Source: Anthopleura xanthogrammica
Lineage: Eukaryota > Cnidaria > Anthozoa > Actiniaria > Actiniidae
Assembly: GCA_964019055.1 (NCBI GenBank)
Contig: OZ025220.1
Coordinates: 4,919,978 to 4,983,977, forward strand
DNA length: 64,000 bases
Direction: 5' to 3'
How positions within the stretch are numbered: position 1 is the first letter of the stretch; every line of letters starts with the position of its first letter. This document shows, in pieces, positions 21,460 to 31,858 of this stretch. Made by a program: the position numbers and the translations under genes. The notes under the pieces were generated by a model. The model did not search any database, was not told the DNA's origin, and saw nothing but the letters and a program-made list of their open reading frames with translations.

Positions 21460-23127
21460 AATCAAAGATTGTACGGAATTTGAACATCTTTAGAATTTGA
21501 ACAAATGATGCTTGTATTTCATTGTTGTTGAACAATAGTTGCAGATATTAGATTTGAATTTGTGTGATTTTTGTGTTCTCCAGTTTGTTTCTCCATAAAA
21601 TGTACACGAGAGTTGAGTTGTGTGTTGTAAATGCGTCTTGTAACCTCATACAAGAACGAACAGTTTTCAAACTCAAGGAGTCAAAGGAGTTGCACAAACC
21701 CTGAAAAATCTAAATAAAGTACCTAAAAGCATCGGAAATTCGTGTTATTTAAGTTTTTTTCGCAATAAATCGTTCAATTTGAAGCAAAGTTGTTGAGAAT
21801 CAAAGTCGCTAAAACATGGCGCCAAATTATGGAACTTTACTTTCATAACTTACCGTATACATAACTCGTATATTATTGCTCTAAATACATGAACTAAACG
21901 ATAAATCAATAAAATAAGTATAACTTTACCTTGACGATGCTGTGTGAGCTCGTAAAGATCCATTTTTGAGGATTTAAAGATTTTTTTTAGTGACAAAATG
22001 AATCAAACGACAACAAACAACTTTTCTTGTCGACTGATAACCATGTGACTGCCTCGTTTGCATGTCATGACAAACCAACACCACAGGGGAGGGGAGGGGA
22101 TATTATTTATTTTATTTTATTCATAATGTATTTTAACAGGATGCTCCTTCACTTTAGTGATTTTCAAGAAGGTCATGTAAACTAATTTTTATGCATCATA
22201 TAATTGAGTTAAGAAGTAGAAGGCAAATTATCGATACAAAATGAGAAAATTAGAATTATGCAAAAATGTAAAAATTGAATAGCATACTTAAGAGCGGATG
22301 CCCGTAACAGTCGAGAATCTCAAGTCAGATGAATAAATTCGAATTTTTTTTATTTCACCAAATGATCCCATTTAGTGTTCCTATCATGGGAAAAATACTA
22401 AAAAGTTGATGCGAATTTTTTTTCTGGCGATCTTTACGAAATTTTGGTTTGGCGGTAAATTAGCCGATTTTCACACCCGAACTGACTGATTTATAAGCTT
22501 ACTTTGTGGTACTGCTGACGGCTAAATATAAAACCGATTAATCTAATATTTCTCTCACATATTAAGACACTCTTAAAGTTTGATTTTGCATTAGAAGTTT
22601 GTTTTTAAGTTGGCTATTTATTTTTTTATAGTTTTTTTTGTGAACCCCATTTTCGTGGTCTTGAAAAACATGCGAAAATTGGCTAAGTTTAACGGCCAAA
22701 AACCTTTCCTGGTACCTAAAACTTCGAGACAAAAATTACAGTCAGCCAAAGCCTGGTTATTGTTTGTCATCTCACAGAAGTTTCATGCTTGGACTCGAAG
22801 TGGTTTGGTGTTGACAAACCAAAGTTTGAAGTGAAGTGTATCCGGCTAAAGGGTCACGCCAACCGAAGCGTTACGCTTAACGCGTCTATAGTACATCGAA
22901 GAAATTACATTCAAAAGGTTCCCTCGACTTGAATTTTATTGGTTCATGATCTAAAATACGAAGAATGTATTTTGAAATGCATATACGGCATTTCCGCTTT
23001 TTAAAGTGAGTCGGAAACCGGAGTAATATTAAAAGCCGATTAGACGAATTTCATGTCAAACTAGTACAGATGTAAACAAATAAGCCGACATGTACAATAG
23101 TTGAATGGTAACTATTTTTTGTGGATT
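21460..23127. other. Unassigned intergenic sequence
   Basis: No recognised gene or repeat. A 74-codon frame at 22610-22834 resembles no family I know. Short GGGGA and TTTTA runs at 22086-22130. Confidence 0.4.
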
Positions 23128-23599
23128 TAACATTAGCACTCTTCTAAAATTGATCGTATCTGTCTTTTATAGAGGTTTTAATTCTGTATGCACTCAAATA
23201 ATTAGAACTGAAGCAATTATTAGTATACCATATGATAATATTGTGTGACATCCATTGTCGTCTATATATAGTACATGTGTACAAGGTAATGGTCTGTATT
23301 GGTCTGTAATGCTACTTGTTAATAATGTCACTTTAACTATGAATCTTGTATGATTCATTCAATGCATTCATTCAAGATTGCATATGATATCCGTGTTAAT
23401 ATCTGATAATCTGCTGACCAAGTAGCTGTTGGTTTCATTGTGTGTTCAAGGTTCAACACTAGCACTCAGCATGACAAATCACAAATGTGCCATATCACGT
23501 GAACATTGTAATAAAATGTTAAACTTGAAAAATCTCAATTTACTTTTATAACTGTTTTGTTATTATTTTTAAATAAATTTTTTTTTGCGATGACATATA

Positions 23600-23989
23600 C
23601 GGTGGTTTATAAAGGACATGAGATAATTTTCTAAAAAGTGAGATAATTTTTCTTAAAGAGTGAGATAATTTTCTAAAAAGTGAGATAATTTTTCTTAAAG
23701 AGTGAGATAATTTTTCTTAAAAAGTGAGATAATTTTTCTAAAAAGTGAGATAATTTTTGTAAAACTACGAGATAATTTTTCTTAAAGAGTAAGATATTTT
23801 TTCTAAAAAGTGAGATAATTTTTATCTTAAACTGTGATCAGTTCGAGACAAAACGTCTCGCCTCTAGACGTGGACTTAGTGGGCCGTCAATCAAAGACAT
23901 TTCAATGGATTTCCATGAACTTCGCTTCTCAGAAAATTCACTTTTTAGAAAATTATCTCACTCTTTAAGAAGTCCTTTATAAGCCACCC
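23600..23989. mobile_element. TA-flanked MITE with GTGAGATAATTTT tandem repeats, 390 bp
   Basis: Ends GGTGGTTTATAAAGGAC and GTCCTTTATAAGCCACC, flanked by TA (23598-23599 and 23990-23991). The left half holds eight or so copies of a roughly 22-bp GTGAGATAATTTTTCTTAAA unit (23630-23830); one reverse copy pairs with it near the right end. Confidence 0.8.
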
Positions 23990-24352
23990 TAGATATAGGT
24001 GTCGGAAGCGGGATTATTTGTAACAACTGCAACAAAATGTCCAGGGTATTGTCTCCTGTTTATAATCATCGCTCCGCGATTCGTGCGATATTGATTTCTC
24101 TCGTGAAATTCAACGTGGAATTCCCTCGTCCTCCAATGAATTTACCTATAGAATCAGTGACAGGTTGTGGCAACTCTACTTTTTTGTAAAATTGTGAATT
24201 CCGAAAATAAAAATCCCAATAAATTCAGATTTTAGAATTTTTTCTCACAGTCACGTGACATTTAGGCGGGAAATGATAATTTAGAATCGGCGGGAAATAA
24301 AACGGTTAGCCTATTAATATTAATATTGATTAGTAAAGGCTGGTTTTCACTA

Positions 24353-24540
24353 GGCATAAGCACAAGCATAAGCATAAGCATAAGCACAAGCATAAGCTAG
24401 TGAGGACAGCGCCGACATAAGCATAACCATAAGCATAAGCATAAACACAAGAGAACAAACATGTTCGTTTTTCTTATGCTTATGCTTATGTTTATGTCAA
24501 GTGAAAACAGGAGAAACATAAGCACAAACACAAGCATAAG
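24353..24540. repeat. CATAAG/CACAAG hexamer array, left end of Harbinger B
   Basis: More than a dozen CATAAGC or CACAAGC units, interrupted by CTAGTGAGGACAGCGCCGA (24397-24415), which also occurs inverted at the right end (28078-28096). Likely binding sites for the MADF protein or nuclease; this is inference. Confidence 0.75.
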
Positions 24541-24592
24541 GTATTCAACCAATCACAGAACACTGGGTACCAGGCTTACCGTGGAAAACAAA

Positions 24593-25741
24593 ATGGCGGA
24601 CGAAGTTGTTCTAGTTGATGAAAAACTAGCAGAAACTGTACGTGAATTTCCTATTCTTTATGATAAATCCTTGAAAGATTTTAAAGATCGAAACAAAAAG
24701 AATCTGGCATGGAGTGACGTTGCCAACACGGTCGGGTTTCCTTCAGGTAAGCTGCAAAAGTTGTTGTTTTGTTGTGAAGTGTTTTTGCATTTTTCGGTAT
24801 ACGAAGTTTCAAATCATGAATTAACCATCAATGTTTTGATAGGGAAAGATGCTGAAAAGGCGTTTAAGAACCTTCGTAATCGTTACTCGAGGGATAAGAA
24901 GAAATTACAGGGTGCAAAAGTCAGTGGCACAGACACGAAGAGCGTCAACGAGGTCAAGAGCGAGACTAGTGACATGTTCGCATATTTAGCCTGGTTGGAC
25001 GACTATATCAAGCCACGTCGTTCATCATCAAATATGGTCGCCTCCGCGTCTGACGAATGCAGCAATATTGATGAAGAAGAAGATACTGATCATAAGACTG
25101 ATGTTTCTTTGGACTCAGACTGCATTAGTGAACCTGCAGCTATAAAATCCAAGACCACAGGGAGAACAAAAAACATAAAAAGGTCAAAGAGGGAGGACTT
25201 TGAAAGTGCAGGTATAGAATTAATAAAGAGTATTGGAAATAAAATTGACCAAAAGAAGGAAACTGAGAAGAATAAAGATGAAGAGACCATTTTTTCAGAA
25301 TTGATAGGAACTCAGCTAAAAAAGATGCCTATGCATGACAGATTAATGGCTAAGATGGAGATAAACCAAACAATGTACAAATTCATGATGAAGAATGCAT
25401 CAGAATACAGTTGTCCTAATTTTGAGGGCCCTATAGCAACAATGCCTCCCCTTAATCAATTCCCACGACCTTTCACTCCCAATCAGCCTCATCAACCAGT
25501 GAAAGCAATGGCTACACCTGTTAACCATCCTTTACTTGTCACTGCACCCCTAGAACCCTTCAGTAGGATGACATCTACTCCTGATGCACAGTTCCAGCAG
25601 CCCATGAGGGTTATGACTCCACCAATCAATGAAACCCAGCATCTCTTTGAAAGAGACACTTCAGGGAAGGAGTCAAATTCTGAACTGTTATATCCTCGTG
25701 GATTTTTCTTTGAAGAGCTTAGACGTGCCAAACAACAATAA
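24593..25741 (+). CDS. MADF-domain DNA-binding protein of Harbinger B
   Basis: Two exons, 24593-24746 and 24843-25741, joined across a 96-bp intron (GTAAGC...TGATAG), giving 350 residues. The ATG at 24593 (MADEVVLVDEKLAETV) follows the subterminal repeats; the open frame upstream only translates them. Residues about 10-85 form a MADF domain: LAETVREFPILYDKS, then AWSDVANTVGFPSG, then after the junction AFKNLRNRYSRDKKK. An acidic linker (DEEEDTD), a lysine-rich nuclear-localisation-like stretch (KRSKRED) and a helical segment (HDRLMAKMEINQTMYKFMMK) of BESS-like character follow, then a proline/threonine-rich tail. MADF proteins bind DNA; here it probably recruits the nuclease to the element ends. 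The intron is a multiple of three and contains no stop, so a retained-intron form would also be open. Confidence 0.82.
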   Translation: MADEVVLVDEKLAETVREFPILYDKSLKDFKDRNKKNLAWSDVANTVGFPSGKLQKLLFCCEVFLHFSVYEVSNHELTINVLIGKDAEKAFKNLRNRYSRDKKKLQGAKVSGTDTKSVNEVKSETSDMFAYLAWLDDYIKPRRSSSNMVASASDECSNIDEEEDTDHKTDVSLDSDCISEPAAIKSKTTGRTKNIKRSKREDFESAGIELIKSIGNKIDQKKETEKNKDEETIFSELIGTQLKKMPMHDRLMAKMEINQTMYKFMMKNASEYSCPNFEGPIATMPPLNQFPRPFTPNQPHQPVKAMATPVNHPLLVTAPLEPFSRMTSTPDAQFQQPMRVMTPPINETQHLFERDTSGKESNSELLYPRGFFFEELRRAKQQ

Positions 25742-26444
25742 CTTTCTTTACTTATAGTGTGCAACAAATAATTATGATGAAAAGATTGATTAGATTGATG
25801 TTGGATCTTGTACAATGATTAGGCATGTTTTCATTTACAAGTTTTATAATTGGAAGTCATCAGACAGATGTTGTTATATATATTACAGAGATTTTATAAA
25901 ACAAGTTAAAGTTTATTTTATCCATTTTGATATTTTCCACATGTTCAAGTCAAGTTGTTGAGTTATTTATTAATATATCATGGAGTTTTGAGCAAAAATA
26001 AACTTAATGAAATAACAAATATTGACACTCTTGATAATAGACCTCTTTGTCTTCGTTGTTTGTTGTGCCCATTTCAGACCACGTAATGCCACTCTTGGGA
26101 GTTGATTCTTTCATGTGTAAATATTTTAACAAAAGAACATTTCTCAAGGGAATGACATGTGGTTTGAAATGGGCAATTTGCATACGAAGGAGCACTTGCT
26201 AAACAAATATTAACTTTAAGTACTAAATAGTGATAATCAATAGAAAACAAATGATTCCATTATGAATTGGATCTAATTAGGGAAGGCTCATTTAATATGA
26301 TGAGGGGGTAGACATGAACTGGTCTGCAATGACAAAATACATCAAATAATAAACATTAAATTTGATGATGACTAATAACAGTCTGATTCTAAATTCATTT
26401 AACAACAATAATTATCATAGACTCTGAATTCAGGTTGCAGGAGG
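25742..26444. other. 3' region between the convergent Harbinger B genes
   Basis: AT-rich sequence holding the 3' UTRs of both genes. Several AATAAA-like words occur (for example 25997-26002 on the plus strand). No further gene. Confidence 0.5.
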
Positions 26445-28039
26445 CTAGTATGTTGGTCCCCTACTTCGTACATAGTCCCACTGCCATGGCACTTGACCTT
26501 TGTCAGATAAGAAATACTCCTTCAAGGCATCTCGTACTTCAATTGCAGAATTGGATTTTCTCCTACCCCTTAAAGGGGCCATGTTGCTCATAGCTCCACT
26601 GCCTTCTCTTGGTACCTCTTTCCTCCACTGCCCAGATTTAATTTCCCCACTGCTGTCTTCACTGTCACAGAAGCCATTGGGGCAGTACCCTGCACTGTCT
26701 GTTTGTCTGAGAAAATTGTGTAAGCATAATGCTGCTTTTGTGATTGACACTGCAGTTTCAACTGAAGCATTAATTGGATGAGCAAATATTCCCCATCTAG
26801 CCCTTAGGATGCCAAAGGCATTTTCGATGACACGTCTAGCCCGAGATAAGCGATAGTTAAAAATCCTTTGGCTTTCTGAAATACCACGTCCTGGATATGG
26901 CCGCTGCATCCAAGTTTTCAAACCAAAAATCTCGTCTCCTACCAAAAAGTATGGAAGTTGTTGAATATTACAACCATCCAGAGGTTCTGGATCTGGGATT
27001 CCCAAGGTGTTGTTTTCCAGAGCTTTTCCTAATGGAGAATTTTGTAGTATGCCACTATCGTTATTACTCCCATAGTCACCAACATTAACAAAAGAAAATA
27101 CATAACGAGCATCACAAACAGCCATCAATACGATTGAGTAAAACCCTTTGTAATTATAATAGAGGGATCCTGTGTTTCCCGGACATTCAATGGCTATGTG
27201 CTTCCCATCTATAGCTCCCACACAATGGGGCATATTCCAGATGCTACTAAAGTCTTCTGCGATATGTTTCCAATCTTCAGATGTACTTGGTTGTCTCAAA
27301 TACCTTTCACTAAGAGCATCCCAGATGGCTAAGCAGGTTTCTCGTATAATATTGCTCACAGTTGTCTTTCCAATTCTGTATGCAAAGGACATGCTTTGTT
27401 GTGAGTTCCCAGAGGCTAAATATCTAATAGTTAATGCAAATCTTTCTGCAGGTTCAATAGGTTGCCTCATTCTAGTTGTATTTTTTCTGATGCTAGGACC
27501 CACTATTGACAGCAAAAAATCAAAATGCTCAGGAGACATCCTCATGTACCTGAAATTAGAAATGTTTCTAAATGAGTTACAATAAAGGGAACATACAAGA
27601 TGTCAATGGCACTTGGCGTATTAATTGGATAGAACATACTGGCTTGCACTTCAAACTTTCAAACTTCGTGCAAACAAAAGGGCATAGAAGCAAAAATTAT
27701 CCCACGTACGAAGATTTATAGGATTTAAAGCTTTAAAAAGCTTACCTGAAGTTATCCCACGTACAAAGATTTATAGGATTTAAAGCTTTAAAAAGCTTAC
27801 CTGAAGTACATCTCTCTATCGCCAAACCGTAATTCCCTGACCAGATTATTAAACTCTCCTAGTCTCCTTCTGTTACGATAAATGTCTCTAATCCAGAATC
27901 TTTTCGGTCTTCTGTTTTTTCTTCCTTTTTTGCCATGAAAAAGGTGGATTAACATTATCAAAGAGAGGTATAGAAAAAGCTCCTCGTCGTCCATTTTGTT
28001 TTGACTTTCACTTTGGTTCCCATTCCCTCTCGTACACAT
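26445..28039 (-). CDS. Harbinger B transposase-nuclease (HARBI1-like, DDE_Tnp_4)
   Basis: Minus strand, exon 1 28039-27801, intron 27550-27800 (GTAAGC...TTTCAG), exon 2 27549-26445: 447 residues with no stop. Exon 1 holds the usual Harbinger lead-in (RPKRFWIRDIYRNRRRLGEF, ELRFGDREMYF); the junction restores MYFRYMRMSPEHFDFLL. Exon 2 has a helix-turn-helix-like part (SFAYRIGKTTVSNIIRE), then the DDE residues: CVGAIDGKHIAIECP, VGDYGSNNDSGIL, and RRVIENAFGILRARW. The family cuts at TWA targets together with a DNA-binding partner, here the convergent MADF gene. The start could also be the MDDEELF methionine 15 residues in. Confidence 0.9.
27697..27806 (-). repeat. 55-bp tandem duplication carrying a second splice donor
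   Basis: 27697-27751 and 27752-27806 are copies differing by one base. On the minus strand each contains CTTCAG|GTAAGC, so the transposase exon 1 has two identical donor contexts, 55 bases apart. Using the inner one would add 55 nt and shift the frame. Confidence 0.85.
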
Positions 28040-28048
28040 TTTTCCTTA

Positions 28049-28062
28049 GTACGCATGCGTAC
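28049..28062. promoter_or_regulatory. 14-bp palindrome upstream of the Harbinger B transposase
   Basis: GTACGCATGCGTAC lies 10 bp upstream of the transposase start codon and just inside the right terminal repeat. It resembles the NRF1-type palindrome found in many animal promoters, but is not identical. A promoter role is inferred. Confidence 0.35.
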
Positions 28063-28134
28063 ATGCTTATGCTTATGTCGGCGCTGTCCTCACTAGCTTA
28101 TGCTTGTGCTTATGTGCTTGTGCTTATGCCTAGT
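28060..28134. repeat. CATAAG/CACAAG hexamer array, right end of Harbinger B
   Basis: Reverse-complement counterpart of the left array, with fewer hexamers and one CACATAAGC variant. It includes the inverted CTAGTGAGGACAGCGCCGA spacer. Confidence 0.75.
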
Positions 28135-28588
28135 GAAAACCAGCCTTAATAAACATATGATGACATCTTTCGGCATAGTTTGTCAATTTATTGAATTAAT
28201 CAATTACTATTAATATAGTAAGTGGCTAGTACGATAGAAAAGGGTAGCTTTTGTTACTCAGGTTTTTCACCTCGCACAAGGGCAATAAAGGTACCTTTTT
28301 ATCCGCTTTTCGGATTTCTTTCAAAAGGTGAAACTTAAAAAAAAGGTGGGAAATTTCATCACATCCATTAAAGAGATTATGCATTAAGTTTCCCATCTTT
28401 TTATGGAATAAAAAGGTACCTTTTCCCATCATTGGAATTTATTCTTAAAATCTTTAAAAAAGGTAGGAATATTGGCGTTGTGAAAAAGAGAAAAAATTCT
28501 AAAACCTGAATTTATTGGGATTTTTAGTTTCTGAATTCACGATTTTACAAAAAAGTAGAATTGCCACAACCTGTCACTGATTCTATAG

Positions 28589-29133
28589 ACCCAAAAAGGC
28601 CTGAAGTGTTTTCCGCACTTAACGTCACAGTTCCATTTCTTTCAAACTCAAGATAAATATGACGTCAAGTGCGAAAAACACAACACTTTGCCAAGGGTCT
28701 AGATCTGTACAGTGTTTTGTTACTATCAGTGCACTTTGCAGTGCATAAAAGCAAGTGGCCCTTAAAAACCCTAGTTATGAGAAAACTCACAGCTCTAACT
28801 ATTCACTGATAGTCACTTCGCCTTCAGCGAATAATGGTTTCGGTAAATATATAACAGTGTCTCAATTCTTGCCACTTTTGATTGCAATTTTGATAAGAGA
28901 GCAATTACTCAAGGTTTAATAGAATGGTTTTCATCACACTTTAGGTTCTTTTGTATTGTACCACGTGTACTCTAATATGTACTATATCAAAAGCAACTAT
29001 AAAAAAATATTGTATTGTACAGGATGCATATCAAAGTTTATGGAAATGGAGGTACAAATCCGATTTCACTTGTCTACAGTACTGAACACTTATAATTCTA
29101 ATTATTTAGCTTTATCATGCCATCAGTAGAGCT
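28589..29133. other. Unassigned interior of the foldback-like element
   Basis: No gene. A pair of inverted words near 28609-28632 and 28657-28683 (GTGTTTTCCGCACTTAACGTCA and a near complement) forms an imperfect hairpin that includes TGACGTCA at 28660. Confidence 0.4.
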
Positions 29134-29288
29134 GTACATATGTACTATATATAGACGACAATGGATGTCACACAATATTATCATATGGTATACTAATAAT
29201 TGCTTCAGTTCTAATTATTTGAGTGCATACAGAATTAAAACCTCTATAAAAGACAGATACGATCAATTTTAGAAGATTGCTAATGTTA

Positions 29289-29790
29289 CTTAAGTATGTT
29301 GGACAATGTCAGGTAGATCGTTAATGTAGATAATAAACAGGAGCGGACCAAGAATATTTCCTGTGGCACACCAAGGTTGCATGGTAATAGCTCTGAAAGC
29401 TCTAGGCCACAGGATGTGCGTAAATATCTTGATGACAAGTAGGAAGCAAACCATTTAAGATCGTTCTCACACACACCAGCTGAAGATAGTTTGTTCAGCA
29501 AAATTGTATGGTTAACTGTGTCAAAGGCTTTTGACAGATCCAAGAAGACAGCTCGACATAATTTTCCATTGTCCATATTGTGAATAATGTCATCCGCAAA
29601 GCTGGTTAATGCACTTGCTGTTGACCGTTTGGGGCGAAAGCCAAATTGCTTGTTAGAGAGCAGATTGTTCATACCCAGATATTCGTAGAGTTGAAGTTGG
29701 AAAGCTTTTTCGAGGATCTTACTCAATGTTTGAAGAATGGAGATCAGTCGATAGTTAGTGGCATCACTTCTATCTGTTTTCATTTTTATT
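29289..29790 (-). pseudogene. jockey/CR1-like LINE reverse transcriptase fragment
   Basis: On the minus strand: DATNYRLISILQTLSKILEK, NKQFGFRPKRSTASAL, then AVFLDLSKAFDTVNH with the first catalytic aspartate, then LGVPQ where the frame is lost. The fragment ends at the foldback-like element, so the FADD box and C-terminal part are absent. It is 5'-truncated near 29790. Confidence 0.82.
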
Positions 29791-29848
29791 TTTAATACTT
29801 TTTTTCGGTTTTCTGTCAGTTCTCATCATTTCTGGCTGGGTTTCTTTT

Positions 29849-29876
29849 GTTTGTTTGTTTGTTTGTTTGTTTGTTT
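29849..29876. repeat. TTTG microsatellite
   Basis: About seven TTTG units; similar short runs recur at 30178-30215 and 30525-30554, at the same place in each 340-bp 5S-bearing unit. Confidence 0.8.
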
Positions 29877-29967
29877 TCTCCGATAAAGTTTTTCGATTTA
29901 TTTTCTCTTAGTGTTGATGATTCACTCCCGGTTTGTGCTTAAACCATTAAAGTGCGACTCTTACTTC

Positions 29968-30086
29968 CGCTACGACCATACCACCGAGACAAAACCGGTT
30001 CTCGTCCGATCACCGAAGTAAAACTCGGTAGGGCCAGACTAGTACTTGCATGGGAGACCACCGGGAAATAGCTGGTGTTGTAAACT
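29968..30086 (+). rRNA. 5S rRNA-like copy 1, decayed
   Basis: 119 bp, alignable along its full length to metazoan 5S rRNA: TACGACCATACCACCGAG, GGTTCTCGTCCGATCACCGA, then TAGTACTTGCATGGGAGACC. Several deviations (for example AAAACTCGG where GTTAAGC would be expected) make it more like a pseudogene or a 5S-derived repeat than a functional gene. No T-run terminator directly follows. Confidence 0.75.
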
Positions 30087-30306
30087 TTATTTTCACTTTA
30101 CTGTATCTCTTTTCATTTTTCTTTTTAAAACTTTTTTTTTTCGGTATTCTCTCAGTTCTCATCAATTGTAGATGAGTTTGTTTGTTTATTTGTTGGTTTG
30201 TTTATTTGTTTGTTTTGTCCGATAAAGTTTTTCAATTTATTTTCCATTTGTGATTTTGATTCACTCCCGGTTTGTTCTAAAACCATTAAAGTGCGACTCT
30301 TACTTT

Positions 30307-30426
30307 CGCTACGACCATACCACCGAGAATATACCGGTTTTCGTCCGGATTACCGAATTAAAACTCGGTAGGGTCAGCCTAGTACTTGGATGGGAGATGC
30401 CTGGGAATAGCTGGTGTTGTTTACTT
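30307..30426 (+). rRNA. 5S rRNA-like copy 2, decayed
   Basis: 339 bp downstream of copy 1, with the same spacer type. More divergent: an extra base near TCGTCCGGATTACC and GAGATGCCTGGGAATAG. Retains TAGTACTTGGATGGGAGA. Confidence 0.7.
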
Positions 30427-30648
30427 TCTTTTATTTTACTGCATTCTATCTGTTTTTATTTGCATTTTTAATACTTTTTTTTGCTGTATTCTCCCATTTC
30501 TCATCAATGTAGATGGGTTTTTTCAATTGTTTGTTTGTTTGTTTGTTTGTTTGTTTTTTCCGATAAAGTTTTTCAATTGATTTTCCATTAGTGATTTTGA
30601 TTCACTCCAGATTTATGCTAAAACTATTAAAGTGCGATTTCTTACTTC

Positions 30649-30744
30649 AGCTACGACCATACCACCGAGAAAAAACCGGTTCTCGTCCGATCACCGAAGT
30701 AAAACGCGGTAGGGGCAGTCTATTACTTGGATGGGAAACCGCTT
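30649..30744 (+). rRNA. 5S rRNA-like copy 3, interrupted
   Basis: 342 bp downstream of copy 2. It matches through TTACTTGGATGGGAAACCGC and then diverges; CTTGGTGTTGTTTGCTT near 30807-30823 could be the displaced 3' end, which would mean an insertion of about 60 bp inside this copy. Confidence 0.65.
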
Positions 30745-30942
30745 GAGAGATTTACTGTTAAAGGTGCTTCGTTGAGTATCCTCTTTATCCAATATGGCGA
30801 ATTTCTTGGTGTTGTTTGCTTCACCTTCGAAATTCTGCAAACGATGATTCTTTATTTTTTCATCTGAGCACAGGTAGCCCCAGCGTAGAATTAGTGGGTT
30901 GTGAGTGAATTATATATTCAAATTTAATATGGTTTTTAAATA

Positions 30943-31633
30943 TGCTTTCAGAAAGACTTACAGGACAGGCCAAACGGTCGCATTGCGCATCAATGCACCC
31001 CGTATCGCACGTGCTTGTACATTCGCAGTCGCTTTTTTCTCACTTCGCCCCGGCATTTTTGTTTTGAATTTGATTACAGCAGCTGAAGCGGCATAGCTTC
31101 AATGGATAGTCATTGCGCTACGAAATGCATTGATGCGTAATGCGACCGAAAGTCCGGTCTTATTTCCGGTATTAAACATTTGGCCTGTCCCCTCCCCACT
31201 ACGTGTATGTTTCGTATTTTTCGCAGAATATTTTTCTTGATTTTTGGCTGTATTGAATTTCCGCCACGGCTTGCTTTTCGAACTTCAAAAAAATATTTCT
31301 TAGCATCGTGTGGACAAAAAAAATCTCTAAAGCTTCAAATTAAAGGAAATTTATTGGAGAATTGATTTCTAGGGCTAAATGTTCCGATACGTTTGTTGTT
31401 GTGGAGATATGGAGCTGAAAGTAAAGGTCGGTGTAAAAATTTGGAGGCGCTGTTTCATACCTTCCCATAAAATATACATAGGGAGAGCGAAGCAAATTTT
31501 CAAACCGCTCAAAACCCCGCAGAAACACAATTTCATGCCAATATTTCATCACCAAAGTGTTCCTCAACTACCAAACAACATTTGTAGAGACTTTATTCAA
31601 AAGCATTAAATAATTTAAGTCTTTCTGAAAGCG
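30943..31633. mobile_element. TA-flanked element with CTTTCAGAAAGACTTA ends
   Basis: GCTTTCAGAAAGACTTA at 30944-30960 and its reverse complement at 31616-31632, with TA just outside (30941-30942 and 31634-31635). About 690 bp with no coding sequence. The ends are short, so the call is tentative. Confidence 0.5.
30963..31190. mobile_element. MITE with GGACAGGCCAAA ends
   Basis: GGACAGGCCAAA followed by CGGTCGCATTGCGCATCAAT on the left (30963-30997) is matched inverted on the right (31127-31190). The right arm has about 30 extra bases between these two blocks. Confidence 0.6.
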
Positions 31634-31655
31634 TAGGTCTGTGCATAGGCATATC

Positions 31656-31858
31656 AATCAATCAATCAATCTTTATTGATAGTACACTAATTGCAAATAA
31701 TTTACATAAATTACAAGTTACAAATTCTTTGTACTAAGTCAGCTGTAGTAGCCATAGGCTAAACGAGACAGCTGGCACATTATAAGTTTACATTAACAAT
31801 TTTTAGGTCAATAGAAGTATATAAATTTATAAAGAACGAAGAAAATATGAAGAAAAGG

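Larger units (their letters stand above)
24337..28146. mobile_element. PIF/Harbinger transposon B, apparently intact
   Basis: Inverted ends start AGGCTGGTTTTCACTAGGC (24337) and are flanked by a TAA duplication (24334-24336 and 28147-28149), the classic TWA site. The ends extend about 85 bp and include arrays of CATAAG/CACAAG words; the two ends differ in the number of these words. Two convergent genes lie between: a MADF-domain protein on the plus strand and a DDE nuclease on the minus strand. Both read through without stops after intron removal, so this copy could be autonomous. Confidence 0.9.
24146..28588. repeat. 101-bp inverted-repeat pair around Harbinger B
   Basis: 24146-24246 and 28488-28588 are inverted copies with about 93 percent identity by eye, beginning CTATAGAATCAGTGACAGG. 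They enclose Harbinger B and short flanks. They may be the ends of a small DNA element that received Harbinger B. Confidence 0.75.
23130..29286. mobile_element. Large inverted-repeat (foldback-like) element with 153-bp ends
   Basis: 23130-23282 and 29134-29286 are near-perfect inverted copies, starting ACATTAGCA. TA lies just outside each end (23128-23129 and 29287-29288), suggesting a TA duplication. The sequence just inside the arms is unrelated on the two sides (23283-23597 and 28589-29133), so it is not a simple long palindrome. It encloses a MITE, a second inverted pair and Harbinger B. No transposase of its own is seen. Confidence 0.7.

Noticed and set aside
22610..22834. A 74-codon plus-strand frame
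   Set aside because: No similarity to a known family, no splice signs and no codon bias; likely chance.
24461..24592. Upstream extension of the MADF protein (44 extra residues)
   Set aside because: This part only translates the CATAAG subterminal array; the ATG at 24593 just before the conserved domain is the better start.
26500..27585. Plus-strand open frames of 60-137 codons at 26500-27585
   Set aside because: Antisense shadows of the Harbinger transposase.
29968..30744. Functional 5S rRNA genes
   Set aside because: All three copies have substitutions and indels in conserved parts, and no T-run terminator follows; kept as 5S-like relics.
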